The notes beneath the pieces were generated by a model, which was given only the letters and a program-made list of their open reading frames with translations, was not told the DNA's origin and made no database searches. A program made the position numbers and the translations under genes. DNA of 64,000 bases from an uncultured Dorea sp. (GTDB lineage: Bacteria > Bacillota > Clostridia > Lachnospirales > Lachnospiraceae), in assembly GCA_910577685.1 (NCBI GenBank), contig CAJTOH010000008.1, positions 1 to 64,000 of the forward strand, written 5' to 3'. Numbering within the stretch: position 1 is the first letter of the stretch; each line of letters opens with the position of its first letter. Positions 35,166-43,986 of the stretch are shown in pieces.

Positions 35166-35867
35166 CTATCGCTCACCGTCATAATCCGCTTCACCTCTAT
35201 TCGGCTCCTGAGACAAAGGCGTATTCAGACTCGGCCCTTTCCCAAACATATCTGCGGACGCCCTTTCATTTGGAGAAGCCGGAGCAAAACCCCCTGGTCC
35301 GTTTCCCCCGGGCGGCCTTCCATAGGGAGGCGCCGGCGGCGGAGGTACCGGCGGTAAAGGAGGATAAGACGCCAAAGCCTGATACTTGGGAATCACTTTA
35401 ATCTTCTTAGCGTAAATAACCCTGGTATCACAGAGCATATCATGAAGCCCTCTCTTCTCCCTATCAACCCCCGCCATAATATAACCAATCCCAATAGACA
35501 GGCCGCACAGGAACCGACCCACAGTCTCCCTGTAAACCACATTGACAAAAGAAAGCTTCCCCCTGTCCTCCGAAACCACCCGAAGATTCAAAAGCCTCTT
35601 CCCCGGCGTCGTCTCCGTATAATAGGTAAGCAAAATAAAATACGCAACCTGCAGCAAATACAGGATAATATCCCGCAGCGTATAATGAAACAGAAGCCTG
35701 GACCGAAACAAATCACCGCCCGCAAAAGACACGATATTGATTACCAGCTTAACGAACAAAAGACCAATCCAGACAATACCAAGGTCAATCATATATGCCG
35801 CCAGACGCGCCCAAAAGCCCGCATACTCCAACTCCCGCCCGCCTTTATCAGCGTAATTGTTCCGCAT
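35166..35867 (-). CDS. RDD-family membrane protein
   Basis: 233 residues. The RDD domain occupies the first 150: GFWARLAAYMIDLGIVWIGLLFV (first helix with the Arg and Asp), a second helix VAYFILLTYYTETTPGKRLLNLRVV and a third hydrophobic stretch. The C-terminal 80 residues are proline- and glycine-rich (PPVPPPPAPPYGRPPGG) and presumably cytoplasmic. RDD proteins are integral membrane proteins of mostly unknown role, some linked to ion transport. The start overlaps the end of sppA by 20 bases, so the two are translationally coupled. Confidence 0.8.
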   Translation of the reverse strand: MRNNYADKGGRELEYAGFWARLAAYMIDLGIVWIGLLFVKLVINIVSFAGGDLFRSRLLFHYTLRDIILYLLQVAYFILLTYYTETTPGKRLLNLRVVSEDRGKLSFVNVVYRETVGRFLCGLSIGIGYIMAGVDREKRGLHDMLCDTRVIYAKKIKVIPKYQALASYPPLPPVPPPPAPPYGRPPGGNGPGGFAPASPNERASADMFGKGPSLNTPLSQEPNRGEADYDGER

Positions 35868-36831
35868 AGTACATCGGCACCCCGCTTTCCATCTCCGCCG
35901 CAGTCTCTTTCAAAATCTGAGCCTCCGACTTCGGAATCACACTCTCTACTTTGGCAAACAAAGACGTAAAGAAATCCATCTCCCTCTCCTGCTCATAGAA
36001 TTGGTAAACCCCAAGCTCACTGCTCATTGCCGCCGTCATGTCCTCATACAGACTGATTTCATCAATCAGCCCCTTTTCCAAAGCCTGACTAGCCGTGTAG
36101 ACACGCCCGTCTGCAACGGCACGCACCGCAGCATCGTCCATGCCCCGACCTTCCGACACAATACCGACGAACTTATTATAATATTCATCCACCTGAGCCT
36201 GATAGATGGCAATCTGCTCCTCTGTCATCTTAGAGCTGTCCTTATAGTCCCCGCTGGTAATGCTGAAATAACGAATCCCCAGCTTCTCGTACAGTCCGGT
36301 CATGTCAAAGCCCGACATAATAACCCCGATAGAGCCAGTGGTGGTATTAGGATTCGCGTAAATCTTATCCGCCGCCATAGAAATCATATATCCTCCCGAC
36401 GCCGCATAATGCGCCATATAATCCCAAATCGGACGCCCCGTCTCTTCCTTATATTCTTTCAGTTTCAGGTACAGCTCCTCCGACTCATACACAGTTCCCC
36501 CCGGGGAATCCACATAGAGCAGGATACCCTTGTTATTACTGTCGCCCATCAGGTCGTCAATATAATTAAGAGTCGTAATATGCTGATACCCCACAGGCAC
36601 GTCGAACAACCCCGTCTCCGTCTGTTCCTGAATCGTACCCTGCACCGTCACCACAGCAATATAATCGCCGCTTGGCGGATGAAAACCGCCCACATCCGTC
36701 AACAAATCACCCATGCTGTCACTTAACAGCTTCTCTGACCACGTATTGGTCAAAACGCTGGATACCCCTACCACGATAAATAAAACCGCCGCAATGACCA
36801 AACCGCCTATCTGCTTTTTATTCATTTCCAA
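35848..36831 (-). CDS. sppA: signal peptide peptidase SppA
   Basis: 327 residues. One N-terminal membrane helix (IGGLVIAAVLFIVVGVSSVL, 8-27) anchors a periplasm-side type protease domain. Blocks: YIAVVTVQGTI, GILLYVDSPGGTVYESEELY, MAHYAASGGYMISMAADKIYA with the catalytic Ser, GSIGVIM and FSITSGDYKDSS with the Lys of the Ser-Lys dyad. It degrades cleaved signal peptides in the membrane. Length fits the short gram-positive form. Confidence 0.9.
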   Translation of the reverse strand: MEMNKKQIGGLVIAAVLFIVVGVSSVLTNTWSEKLLSDSMGDLLTDVGGFHPPSGDYIAVVTVQGTIQEQTETGLFDVPVGYQHITTLNYIDDLMGDSNNKGILLYVDSPGGTVYESEELYLKLKEYKEETGRPIWDYMAHYAASGGYMISMAADKIYANPNTTTGSIGVIMSGFDMTGLYEKLGIRYFSITSGDYKDSSKMTEEQIAIYQAQVDEYYNKFVGIVSEGRGMDDAAVRAVADGRVYTASQALEKGLIDEISLYEDMTAAMSSELGVYQFYEQEREMDFFTSLFAKVESVIPKSEAQILKETAAEMESGVPMYYAEQLR

Positions 36832-36848
36832 TCCCCATTTCTAAACCA

Positions 36849-36951
36849 AGGGGCTGCTGCAATAAACAAGATGATTACAAGATATGACAGAAGTTAAATT
36901 CCGGAAAATGCCATATCTTGTAGATTTTATACTTAATGCCGCAGCCTCTGC
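36849..36951. repeat. about 100-bp inverted-repeat element, family 2 (decayed)
   Basis: The ends AGGGGCTGCTGCAATAA (36849-36865) and TTAATGCCGCAGCCTC are imperfect inverted repeats, and the interior has ACAAGATATG / CATATCTTGT arms. The ends match those of the better-preserved element at 58922-59021. It fills the gap between pheT and sppA. Confidence 0.65.
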
Positions 36952-36958
36952 AAAAAGA

Positions 36959-39376
36959 TTACTTACGCAGCTCGATGCCCATGCCTTCTAACGCTTTCAA
37001 GATTCTACCCATAGCCTCCGAAACAGCCCCATCCTCAAGGGTCTTATCCTTAGCGCGGAATACGATAGAATAAGCTACGGACTTATATCCGGCTTTTATC
37101 TGCGCCCCCTCATAGAGGTCGAACAGCGCATAACTCTCCAAATATTCGCCGCCCTTCTTCTCAATCACATCCTCAACCTGGCCCACCAGAATCTCCTTCG
37201 GCATCACCATACTGATATCCCGGTTGACCGACGGGAACCTTGCGATTCCGGTATACTTCCGGTCAAAGGTCGCCCGCTTTACAATCTCCGGCATATCCAG
37301 CACCGCAACATAGGCCTTCGTCCCGATACCATAGGCGTCCGCAATATCCGGATGAACCTCGCCCAGATAACCGACCACAACGCCGTCATAGATAATATTC
37401 GCCTGACGTCCCGGATGAAGATAAGGCTTATTAGAATTAGGGTCATAGACCTCCTTTTCATTCATCCCTATTTTCTCAAAAAACTCCTCCACAACGCCCT
37501 TCATGCTAAAGAAATCCCCGTCCCCGTACATTCCAAGGGTAAACTGCATCCTCTCCTCCGGAAGCTCTTTAATCGGAAGTTCCTTCGGCAGATAAATATT
37601 TCCCAGCTCATAGAGCCTGACATTTTTGTTCCTTCTATTATAATTAGTCGCCAGAGAAGTCAGCATTCCGTTCAGAGACGTGGTGCGCATAATACTGTAA
37701 TCCTCACCCAGAGGATTCATAATCTCCACCGTCCGGCGAAGAGGAGAATCCTTTGGAATCCGCAGCTTATCAAACACCTTCGGGCTTTCAAAAGAATAAG
37801 TCATGCCCTGACTGAAACCGCAAAATTCCGCAATATCCCTTGCCACCTCTTCCACACGCAGCTTAAAGGACAGCTTTCCGGTGGTAGCCTCCCCTCTTGG
37901 GAGCGTGGTGGGGATATTGTCATACCCATAGAACCTAGCCACTTCCTCCGCAAGGTCCGCAAGACGGAACAAATCCTGCCGGAAGGTAGGCGCAATCACC
38001 TCGCTGGCCGCCTCGTCAAAACCAAGGCCAATCTTCTCGAAATACCCAAGCATTTCCTCTTTAGAAATGTCCGTCCCCAGAAGGCGGTTGATTTCCTCCG
38101 CATCAAAAGGAACTCTCACAGGCTCCCTCTTCTTACCATAGACATCCACGATACCGCCTACGACCTCACCGGCGCCCAGCTCTTCCACCAACTGGCAGGC
38201 GCGGTCAATAGCCGCCTTCGCATTATTGGGGTCCAGCCCCTTTTCAAACTTACCCGAAGCGTCGGTACGCAGACCGATTTTCTTACTGGACTTGCGGATA
38301 TTCGTCCCGTCAAAACACGCCGCCTCAAACAGCATCGTCTGAACCTCGTCCGTAATCATGGAATTTTCGCCTCCCATGATTCCCGCAATACCGATAGACT
38401 TCTCACCGTCGCAAATCATCAGCACAGACTCATCCATCTGACGCTCCTGTCCGTCAAGAGTAGTAAACTTCTCCCCTTTGGCCGCGGTGCGCACGATAAT
38501 CTCCCGCCCTGCAATGGTATCTAAATCATAGGCATGCATGGGCTGTCCGTATTCCTCCATCACGTAGTTCGTAATATCCACAAGATTATTAATAGGGCGG
38601 ATTCCCACAGACGCAAGCCGCCTCTGCATCCACTTAGGGGACGGGCCGATTTTAATATTCTTCACCACTCTGGCACAGTACCTTGGGCAGAGGTCGTTGT
38701 CCTTAACCGTAACCTTGATAAAGTCACCCGCATCCTCGCCATTTCCCGTCTCCGTCACCACCGGCGGATGAAAATCCTTTCCAAAGGTAGCCGCCGCTTC
38801 CCTTGCGATACCCACCACGCTGAAACAGTCCACTCGGTTGGAGGTCACCTCATACTCGAACACCACATCCTTAAGCCCCAGCGCTTCAACTGCATTTTCC
38901 CCCACAAGCGCATCCTCAGGGAAAATATAAATACCCTCCTTGGGAGCCTCCGGGTACATATCGCGGGTAGAGCCAAGCTCTTCGATAGAGCACATCATAC
39001 CCTGACTCTCAATCCCCCTGAGTTTTCCCTTCTTAATCTTCACGCCTCCGGCAACACGGCTCCCCGGCTCATGCCCTCCGGCGACACGACCGCCGTCCAG
39101 AACCACCGGAACCTTATCTCCCTCATGCACGTTCTTCGCACCTGTCACAATCTGGACAGACTCATTTCCCACATTAACCTGACAGACAATTAACTTGTCT
39201 GCGTCCGGATGTTTCTCAATCTTGTCAATCCGGCCAATCACAATCTTATCCAAATCGGCGTCCAACACCTCATAACCTTCCACCTTAGTTCCGGATAATG
39301 TCATTGCGTCCGTATATTCCTGCGCAGTGACTAAAAGTCCCGGAACATACGCTTTTATCCATGATAATGATGTATT
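36959..39376 (-). CDS. pheT: phenylalanine-tRNA ligase beta subunit
   Basis: 805 residues from ATG 39376 (AAAGGAG upstream), normal for bacterial PheT. Domains in order: an N-terminal region, an OB-fold tRNA-binding (Trbd) domain with GRIDKIEKHPDADKLIVCQVN and IVTGAKNV, the B3/4 editing domain (EYEVTSNRVDCFSVVGIARE, NNLVDITNYVMEEYGQPMHAYD), B5 (VPFDAEEINRLLG), a catalytic-like core (MNPLGEDYSIMRTTSL) and the C-terminal anticodon-binding FDX-ACB domain (RFPSVNRDISMVMP). Forms the alpha2beta2 synthetase with PheS. Downstream of the T-box. Confidence 0.95.
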   Translation of the reverse strand, partial: NTSLSWIKAYVPGLLVTAQEYTDAMTLSGTKVEGYEVLDADLDKIVIGRIDKIEKHPDADKLIVCQVNVGNESVQIVTGAKNVHEGDKVPVVLDGGRVAGGHEPGSRVAGGVKIKKGKLRGIESQGMMCSIEELGSTRDMYPEAPKEGIYIFPEDALVGENAVEALGLKDVVFEYEVTSNRVDCFSVVGIAREAAATFGKDFHPPVVTETGNGEDAGDFIKVTVKDNDLCPRYCARVVKNIKIGPSPKWMQRRLASVGIRPINNLVDITNYVMEEYGQPMHAYDLDTIAGREIIVRTAAKGEKFTTLDGQERQMDESVLMICDGEKSIGIAGIMGGENSMITDEVQTMLFEAACFDGTNIRKSSKKIGLRTDASGKFEKGLDPNNAKAAIDRACQLVEELGAGEVVGGIVDVYGKKREPVRVPFDAEEINRLLGTDISKEEMLGYFEKIGLGFDEAASEVIAPTFRQDLFRLADLAEEVARFYGYDNIPTTLPRGEATTGKLSFKLRVEEVARDIAEFCGFSQGMTYSFESPKVFDKLRIPKDSPLRRTVEIMNPLGEDYSIMRTTSLNGMLTSLATNYNRRNKNVRLYELGNIYLPKELPIKELPEERMQFTLGMYGDGDFFSMKGVVEEFFEKIGMNEKEVYDPNSNKPYLHPGRQANIIYDGVVVGYLGEVHPDIADAYGIGTKAYVAVLDMPEIVKRATFDRKYTGIARFPSVNRDISMVMPKEILVGQVEDVIEKKGGEYLESYALFDLYEGAQIKAGYKSVAYSIVFRAKDKTLEDGAVSEAMGRILKALEGMGIELRK

Positions 39377-39408
39377 CATCTTCCTGCTCCTTTCTATCCC
39401 TTCCAAAT

Positions 39409-39562
39409 ATGCTGACACACTTACATTTCGCCAAATGACTTGCCTGAATTTCCATCTGCCGCATTAGCTCCGCTCAACGATGCCCCCATCGACCCGTTCA
39501 GCCGCCTTGCAGTCCGGAAATCCATTCTACGGCATTTGACAGAAAATATGTCGGCACGCTAG
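39409..39562. repeat. about 150-bp MITE-like element, family 1
   Basis: Between pheS and pheT. The termini TGCTGACACACTTACATTTCG (from 39409) and the complement CTAGCGTGCCGACATATTT (ending 39562) are imperfect inverted repeats, alike in about 70 percent of positions, and match the palindrome at 26271-26318. The element supplies the TAG stop of pheS. No gene inside. Confidence 0.65.
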
Positions 39563-40578
39563 AATTGTTTCAAAAATCTAATATCATTTTCATACAACAA
39601 TCTCATATCATCTATCTCATACTTAAGCAGCGCAATACGCTCAAGCCCTACGCCGAACGCAAATCCGGTATACTCGTCAGGGTTGATTCCGCACATTTCA
39701 AGTACATGGGGATGTACCATACCGCAGCCAAGAATCTCAATCCAGCCAGACCCCTTGCAGAAACGGCATCCCTTTCCTCCGCACTTGAAGCAGGTAACGT
39801 CCACCTCCGCGCTTGGCTCCGTAAACGGGAAATGATGGGGACGGAACTTCGTCTTCGTATCAGGCCCGAACAGCTCTTTCGCAAATACCTCCAACGTTCC
39901 TTTCAAATCCGCAAAGGAAATGTTCTTGTCAATAACCAAACCTTCAATCTGATGGAAAGACGGGGAATGGGTGGCGTCCACTTCATCGGAGCGGAACACA
40001 CGCCCAGGCGCAATCATACGGATAGGAAGTTTCCCCTGCTCCATCACACGGGCCTGAACCGGGGACGTCTGGGTACGCAGCACAATCTCCTTATTCACAT
40101 AGAAGGTATCCTGTTCATCCTTGGCCGGATGCCCGTCTGGGATATTCAGCTTCTCGAAATTATACATGTCGTACTCTACGTCCGGCCCCTCTACCACCTC
40201 GTAGCCCATGCCGATGAAAATACGCTCCACCTCTTCTAACGCAATGGTGTTGGGATGCCGGTGTCCGACCATATTTTTCTTGGAAGGAAGCGTTACGTCA
40301 ATCACCTCCTGCTTCATCCGCTCTTCACGGATAGCCCGCTCCATCTTCGCCCTGCTCTCTTCCAAAATACTCTCGATTGCCTCCCGTGTCTCATTGACTA
40401 GCTGCCCCACCTTGGGACGCTCTTCCGGAGCAACATTCTTCATTCCTTTTAAAACGGCGGTAAGCTCTCCCTTTTTGCCTAAGAACTTTACACGCACATC
40501 ATTCAATTTCTCCGGCATGTCGGCAGCATTAATCGCCTTTAACGCCTCTTCCTTGATGCTCTGCAATTTCTCTTTCAT
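39559..40578 (-). CDS. pheS: phenylalanine-tRNA ligase alpha subunit
   Basis: 339 residues from ATG 40578 (GGAAAGGAAG upstream). The N-terminal coiled coil (residues 1-85) precedes the class II catalytic core: HPNTIALEEVERIFIGMGYEVVEGPDVE, TSPVQARVMEQ, RVFRSDEVDATHSPSFHQIEGLV (motif 2), FRPHHFPFTEPSAEVDV, and GFAFGVGLERIALLKYEIDDMRLLYEND (motif 3). A Cys-rich segment (CFKCGGKGCRFCKGSG) sits between, as in many Firmicutes PheS. It ends in FLKQF with the stop lying inside a repeat. Confidence 0.95.
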   Translation of the reverse strand: MKEKLQSIKEEALKAINAADMPEKLNDVRVKFLGKKGELTAVLKGMKNVAPEERPKVGQLVNETREAIESILEESRAKMERAIREERMKQEVIDVTLPSKKNMVGHRHPNTIALEEVERIFIGMGYEVVEGPDVEYDMYNFEKLNIPDGHPAKDEQDTFYVNKEIVLRTQTSPVQARVMEQGKLPIRMIAPGRVFRSDEVDATHSPSFHQIEGLVIDKNISFADLKGTLEVFAKELFGPDTKTKFRPHHFPFTEPSAEVDVTCFKCGGKGCRFCKGSGWIEILGCGMVHPHVLEMCGINPDEYTGFAFGVGLERIALLKYEIDDMRLLYENDIRFLKQF

Positions 40579-40637
40579 CGCTATTCTTCCTTTCCTGCTC
40601 ATTTACAAGCTTGTCCCGGGAAATGCCGCGGACAATC

Positions 40638-40959
40638 AAAAAAAGCCCATCCCCAAAAGGGACGAGCTATTACCCGTGGTACCACCCTGATTCCCGCATA
40701 TTTGCACAGACTCCTACACGGACACTCAAACATGCGTAACGTGCATCAAACGGCGTCTCCTACCACCGTAAAACGGCTTCAAAAACACAGCTCGCGCGGG
40801 AAATTCGATTCCTGCCTGAACCAAAGGAGACTTACAGCCCACGATCCCCTCTCTCTGTTGGAAAACAGTTCTCTACTTACACGGTCGTCGCTTTTCTTTA
40901 TAAATACAAATCTATAGATACGAATCCCCCCTCTTCACACCAAGGGAATACCGTATGCT
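40638..40959 (-). promoter_or_regulatory. T-box leader of pheST
   Basis: On the minus strand the leader has a long structured stem I region, the T-box sequence AGGGTGGTACCACGG (40673-40688) and then a terminator hairpin GCTCGTCCC/GGGGATGGGC followed by seven T (40638-40667). Uncharged tRNA-Phe pairing with the T-box would form the antiterminator. A TTC triplet in CGAATTTCC near 40805 is a candidate specifier. Position and target genes make tRNA-Phe control the natural reading. Confidence 0.9.
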
Positions 40960-40966
40960 TCTTCAA

Positions 40967-40994
40967 ATTATAACATACGGGCAAGTGATGTCAA
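40967..40994 (-). promoter_or_regulatory. promoter of the pheST T-box operon
   Basis: On the minus strand TTGACA (40989-40994), a 16-base spacer and TATAAT (40967-40972): both hexamers are perfect. Confidence 0.9.
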
Positions 40995-41121
40995 GTCATT
41001 TTTACTTCTTTTTGCGTAACAGTTCAGCCTACCGGATTCCCGGCTGCTCCAATTCATCGGCTGCCAACCGCGCTGCAAATGCGAAGCTGCAGGCTGAATT
41101 ATTACTCTTTGAACAATCAAT

Positions 41122-42357
41122 TTAAAACAATTCCGGGATATAGCACTTCTTGTGAGAGAAGATTTTCCCAAGCTCGTCCTCTTTCCCATACACCACCACA
41201 TTCGGCATCCACCGAATATCTTCCGCGCTCTGGTCGCCGCAGATTAACGCCGAAAACTCATTAATAGGAAGCAAAATATCCGCTTTTTCCTCTGTGTCAG
41301 CGCCCACCTTTTCCACTTGATTATCCTGCCCTTCCGAGAAACAGATACTCCATATGCCGTCATTCTCCGGAAGCATAGCGTCCTTAATTCCTATGTAAAA
41401 CTGCCCGCTCCCTTTACACCTGCACATCTCAAGCGCCTTCTTTACGTCGACAACCCGCGACATCCCGCCATGAAACCGCTCGCAGCCCGCTTCAATATTC
41501 TCTCCCAAAAGGAAAGACAGCGAGATATTTGCAGGTGTTGAAAACACAAGCTTGTCGTAGCGGGAGCCAAAGGCGGCCTTAATAAACGAAAGCATTTCCG
41601 CAAAAGCCTTGGCGTCCAAAAACAAAAAATCATTAGGAGCCTCGAACTTAGGCTCGCAATCCATAATCACGCCGTCCGTTCCTCTGTTTTTATGAAAAAT
41701 GAAAAACCCGCGAGGCTTAAAAGCCGCGTCGCGGTAGAGAAAAACATACCGGCGCTGCTTTAGCATATCCTCTTTTTCTATCAACGCACTGTACTTTTCT
41801 CGGACAGAAGAAAAATTATATCCCTCATAAAACTTTTCATAGACTCTCAAAAGCGGCTCTAAGCTGTCCCCCGGAAAAATCTGGACGACGCTCCCCTCCA
41901 TGTCTCTATCCGGAAGCTCCGCCATCGGAAGCGTCCACACGTTGATTTCCTTGCTCGCCTCGTATCCAAATTTACGATAGTACTGCATACTAAAGGGATA
42001 CAAAAACGAAAACGCATACCCCTGTTCATACATATCCCGCAAAGCAAACTTCATACAGGTACGGATAACCCCATTTCTGCGGTATTGAGGCAGTGTGGCA
42101 ACGCCGCCCACGCCCCCAAGCAGCATCTCCCTGCCGTCGAAATAACAACGGTACTTATTATAGAGAAGACATCCATACAGCACAGCTTCATCTTCTGAAA
42201 ATACCCCTATTTTCCTGCAGTTTTCGTCTGCGGACGGGGAAGACTGGGATTTTCTCTTTTCCTCCTCATAGTCAATCGTTCCCTCGAAGGCGACCGCCTC
42301 CACAAGCTTAAAACGATAGTCCTCCTCGGGAGTCAATAAACGTGGTTTCTGTTCCAT
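41122..42357 (-). CDS. GNAT-family acetyltransferase, Eis-like
   Basis: 411 residues from ATG 42357, with AGGAG seven bases upstream; the longer frame to 42495 overlaps msrA and is rejected. The first GNAT domain has GGVGGVATLPQYRRNGVIRTCMKFAL (acetyl-CoA loop) and FSFLYPFSMQYYRKFGYE, a hallmark of Eis-type enzymes; a second GNAT-like domain and a C-terminal sterol-carrier-like domain follow. Eis proteins acetylate amines, including aminoglycosides in mycobacteria; the substrate here is unknown. Confidence 0.85.
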   Translation of the reverse strand: MEQKPRLLTPEEDYRFKLVEAVAFEGTIDYEEEKRKSQSSPSADENCRKIGVFSEDEAVLYGCLLYNKYRCYFDGREMLLGGVGGVATLPQYRRNGVIRTCMKFALRDMYEQGYAFSFLYPFSMQYYRKFGYEASKEINVWTLPMAELPDRDMEGSVVQIFPGDSLEPLLRVYEKFYEGYNFSSVREKYSALIEKEDMLKQRRYVFLYRDAAFKPRGFFIFHKNRGTDGVIMDCEPKFEAPNDFLFLDAKAFAEMLSFIKAAFGSRYDKLVFSTPANISLSFLLGENIEAGCERFHGGMSRVVDVKKALEMCRCKGSGQFYIGIKDAMLPENDGIWSICFSEGQDNQVEKVGADTEEKADILLPINEFSALICGDQSAEDIRWMPNVVVYGKEDELGKIFSHKKCYIPELF

Positions 42358-42373
42358 ATACATTCTCCTAATC

Positions 42374-42886
42374 TCAAAACAATCCATTCTCTCTGATAAA
42401 TTCTTCGGCGTCAAACAGATTAATATGACAATAACCTGACGGCGTTTTATCAAGGTAATGCTGATGATATTCTTCCGCCGGATAGAAATTCTCAAGAGGT
42501 TTTACCTCTGTCACCACGGGGCTGCCATAGAGCTCCCGCAGATGTGCGACGGCGTCCTCAATAACCGGCCTGTCAGCCTTCTCCACATAAAATACGCCGT
42601 TTCGGTACTGCGTTCCCACGTCGCCGCCCTGACGGTTTAGCTGCGTGGGGTCTACCACCTTGAAAAATGCTTTCAGAAGAAGCATAAGCGGCAGTATATC
42701 CGGGTCATAGACAACCCTGACGGTCTCCGCATGTCCCGTAGCCTTTCTTAAGACCTCCTCATAAGACGGATTCTCTGTATTCCCGTTCGCATATCCTGCC
42801 TCCGTCTCAACAATTCCCGGTAACTTCTCCATATATGCCTGCACTCCCCAAAAGCAGCCGCCGGCAAGGTAAATCGTGTGCTTCAT
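42374..42886 (-). CDS. msrA: peptide methionine-(S)-S-oxide reductase
   Basis: 170 residues. It has the catalytic YLAGGCFWGVQAYMEKLPG near the N-terminus, TEAGYANGNTENPSYEEV, GHAETVRVVYDP, FKVVDPTQLNRQGGDVGTQYR and YPAEEYHQHYLDK. No MsrB domain is fused. Reduces oxidised methionine in proteins. The ATG 42886 lies at the conserved MKHTIYL start. Confidence 0.95.
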   Translation of the reverse strand: MKHTIYLAGGCFWGVQAYMEKLPGIVETEAGYANGNTENPSYEEVLRKATGHAETVRVVYDPDILPLMLLLKAFFKVVDPTQLNRQGGDVGTQYRNGVFYVEKADRPVIEDAVAHLRELYGSPVVTEVKPLENFYPAEEYHQHYLDKTPSGYCHINLFDAEEFIRENGLF

Positions 42887-42902
42887 ACTCCCAAACTCCG
42901 TT

Positions 42903-43733
42903 TCACTTCTTTTCAAAAATTTTTCCTTCCAACAACACATTCATCTCCCCGCCAAGGAGGATGCAGTACATACAGAAATACATCCACAGCATAATCAGCA
43001 CAATGGTAGTAAGACTTCCATACATGTTGGAAAAACCCTTAAATACATCCAAATAGACAGAAAATACCCAGGAAATGACCATCCATCCCACAGCAGCAAA
43101 CATGGCTCCCGGAAGCTGGTCACGGAACCTCCCTCTCCTGTTGGGCAGATAACGGTACAGCATCAGCGAAAATATCACCAGCACCGTGGGCGTGATAAAT
43201 ACCCGCGCCGCAATCAACTGGTCCGCCACCCTCCGAAGGAAGGGTATATGCTCTGCAATAAACAGATTCAGGGTATTACCAAATACCGACAGCACCAACA
43301 GCAGTATAATAACAATGATAAACATCAGGGTATAAAACGTGGCCCGTATGCGCAGCACAATATAGTTCCGCGTCTCCCGGCACCGGTATATGCAGTTAAG
43401 CCCCGACGCCATTGCCAGCACGCCCTTTCCGGCCGACCACAGCGCGACCACAATGGTCACGGGGATGACGCCCGTAGACTGATTATACACCTGATTCACA
43501 ATAGACGTTATCAGATTTTCCACAGACGACGGAAACACCTGAATTACGGCGGTCATCACATCCGCCTTCGTCACGGGGGTATACTGCACCATGGTAATCA
43601 GCAGCAAAATAATCGGAATCATACACAGCATGAAAAAATATGCCGACTGCGCGGCATAGGCCCCCACATGGTCCTCATTAAAACCTGACGTGACGCCCGT
43701 AATTTTCTGATAGATATCCTTTAGTCTCTTCAT
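42903..43733 (-). CDS. YihY/BrkB-family inner membrane protein
   Basis: About 276 residues from ATG 43733 (GGGAG site); the frame extends further upstream without support. Six membrane segments are visible, including AYFFMLCMIPIILLLITMV, VIPVTIVVALWSAGKGVLAM, FYTLMFIIVIILLLVLSVFG, VFITPTVLVIFSLMLYRYLP, GAMFAAVGWMVISWVFSVYL and TTIVLIMLWMYFCMYCILLGG. The family was once called RNase BN in error; its role is unknown, perhaps transport. 17 bases from msrA. Confidence 0.85.
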   Translation of the reverse strand: MKRLKDIYQKITGVTSGFNEDHVGAYAAQSAYFFMLCMIPIILLLITMVQYTPVTKADVMTAVIQVFPSSVENLITSIVNQVYNQSTGVIPVTIVVALWSAGKGVLAMASGLNCIYRCRETRNYIVLRIRATFYTLMFIIVIILLLVLSVFGNTLNLFIAEHIPFLRRVADQLIAARVFITPTVLVIFSLMLYRYLPNRRGRFRDQLPGAMFAAVGWMVISWVFSVYLDVFKGFSNMYGSLTTIVLIMLWMYFCMYCILLGGEMNVLLEGKIFEKK

Positions 43734-43986
43734 AATATTCTCCCACATATTTGCTCTATATTTTACTCGATTTTCCATCATTTGTCTATCATAAGATTGC
43801 GCCGGCAAACCCTGAGTTTTCCAGCGCGAAATTCCACCTTTTTGCAATTTTCGTGCATCCCGAAGCGTGTTAAGGGTCGCAAAAGTGAACCGAAACATTG
43901 GGCGCGGATAATAACAATGCGGGATTCATATCTCCTTGGATATTACTATTATATGAAAAAAATGTAAAAATATAAGCCGAGGCTTC

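Noticed and set aside
35857..36726. 289-codon plus-strand open frame opposite sppA
   Set aside because: Shadow of a conserved gene, with no start signal and an unnatural Arg/His/Ile-rich composition.
37352..38524. 390-codon plus-strand open frame opposite pheT
   Set aside because: It is antisense to a full-length conserved synthetase, has no ribosome site, and its His/Arg/Leu-rich composition is typical of a reverse-strand shadow.
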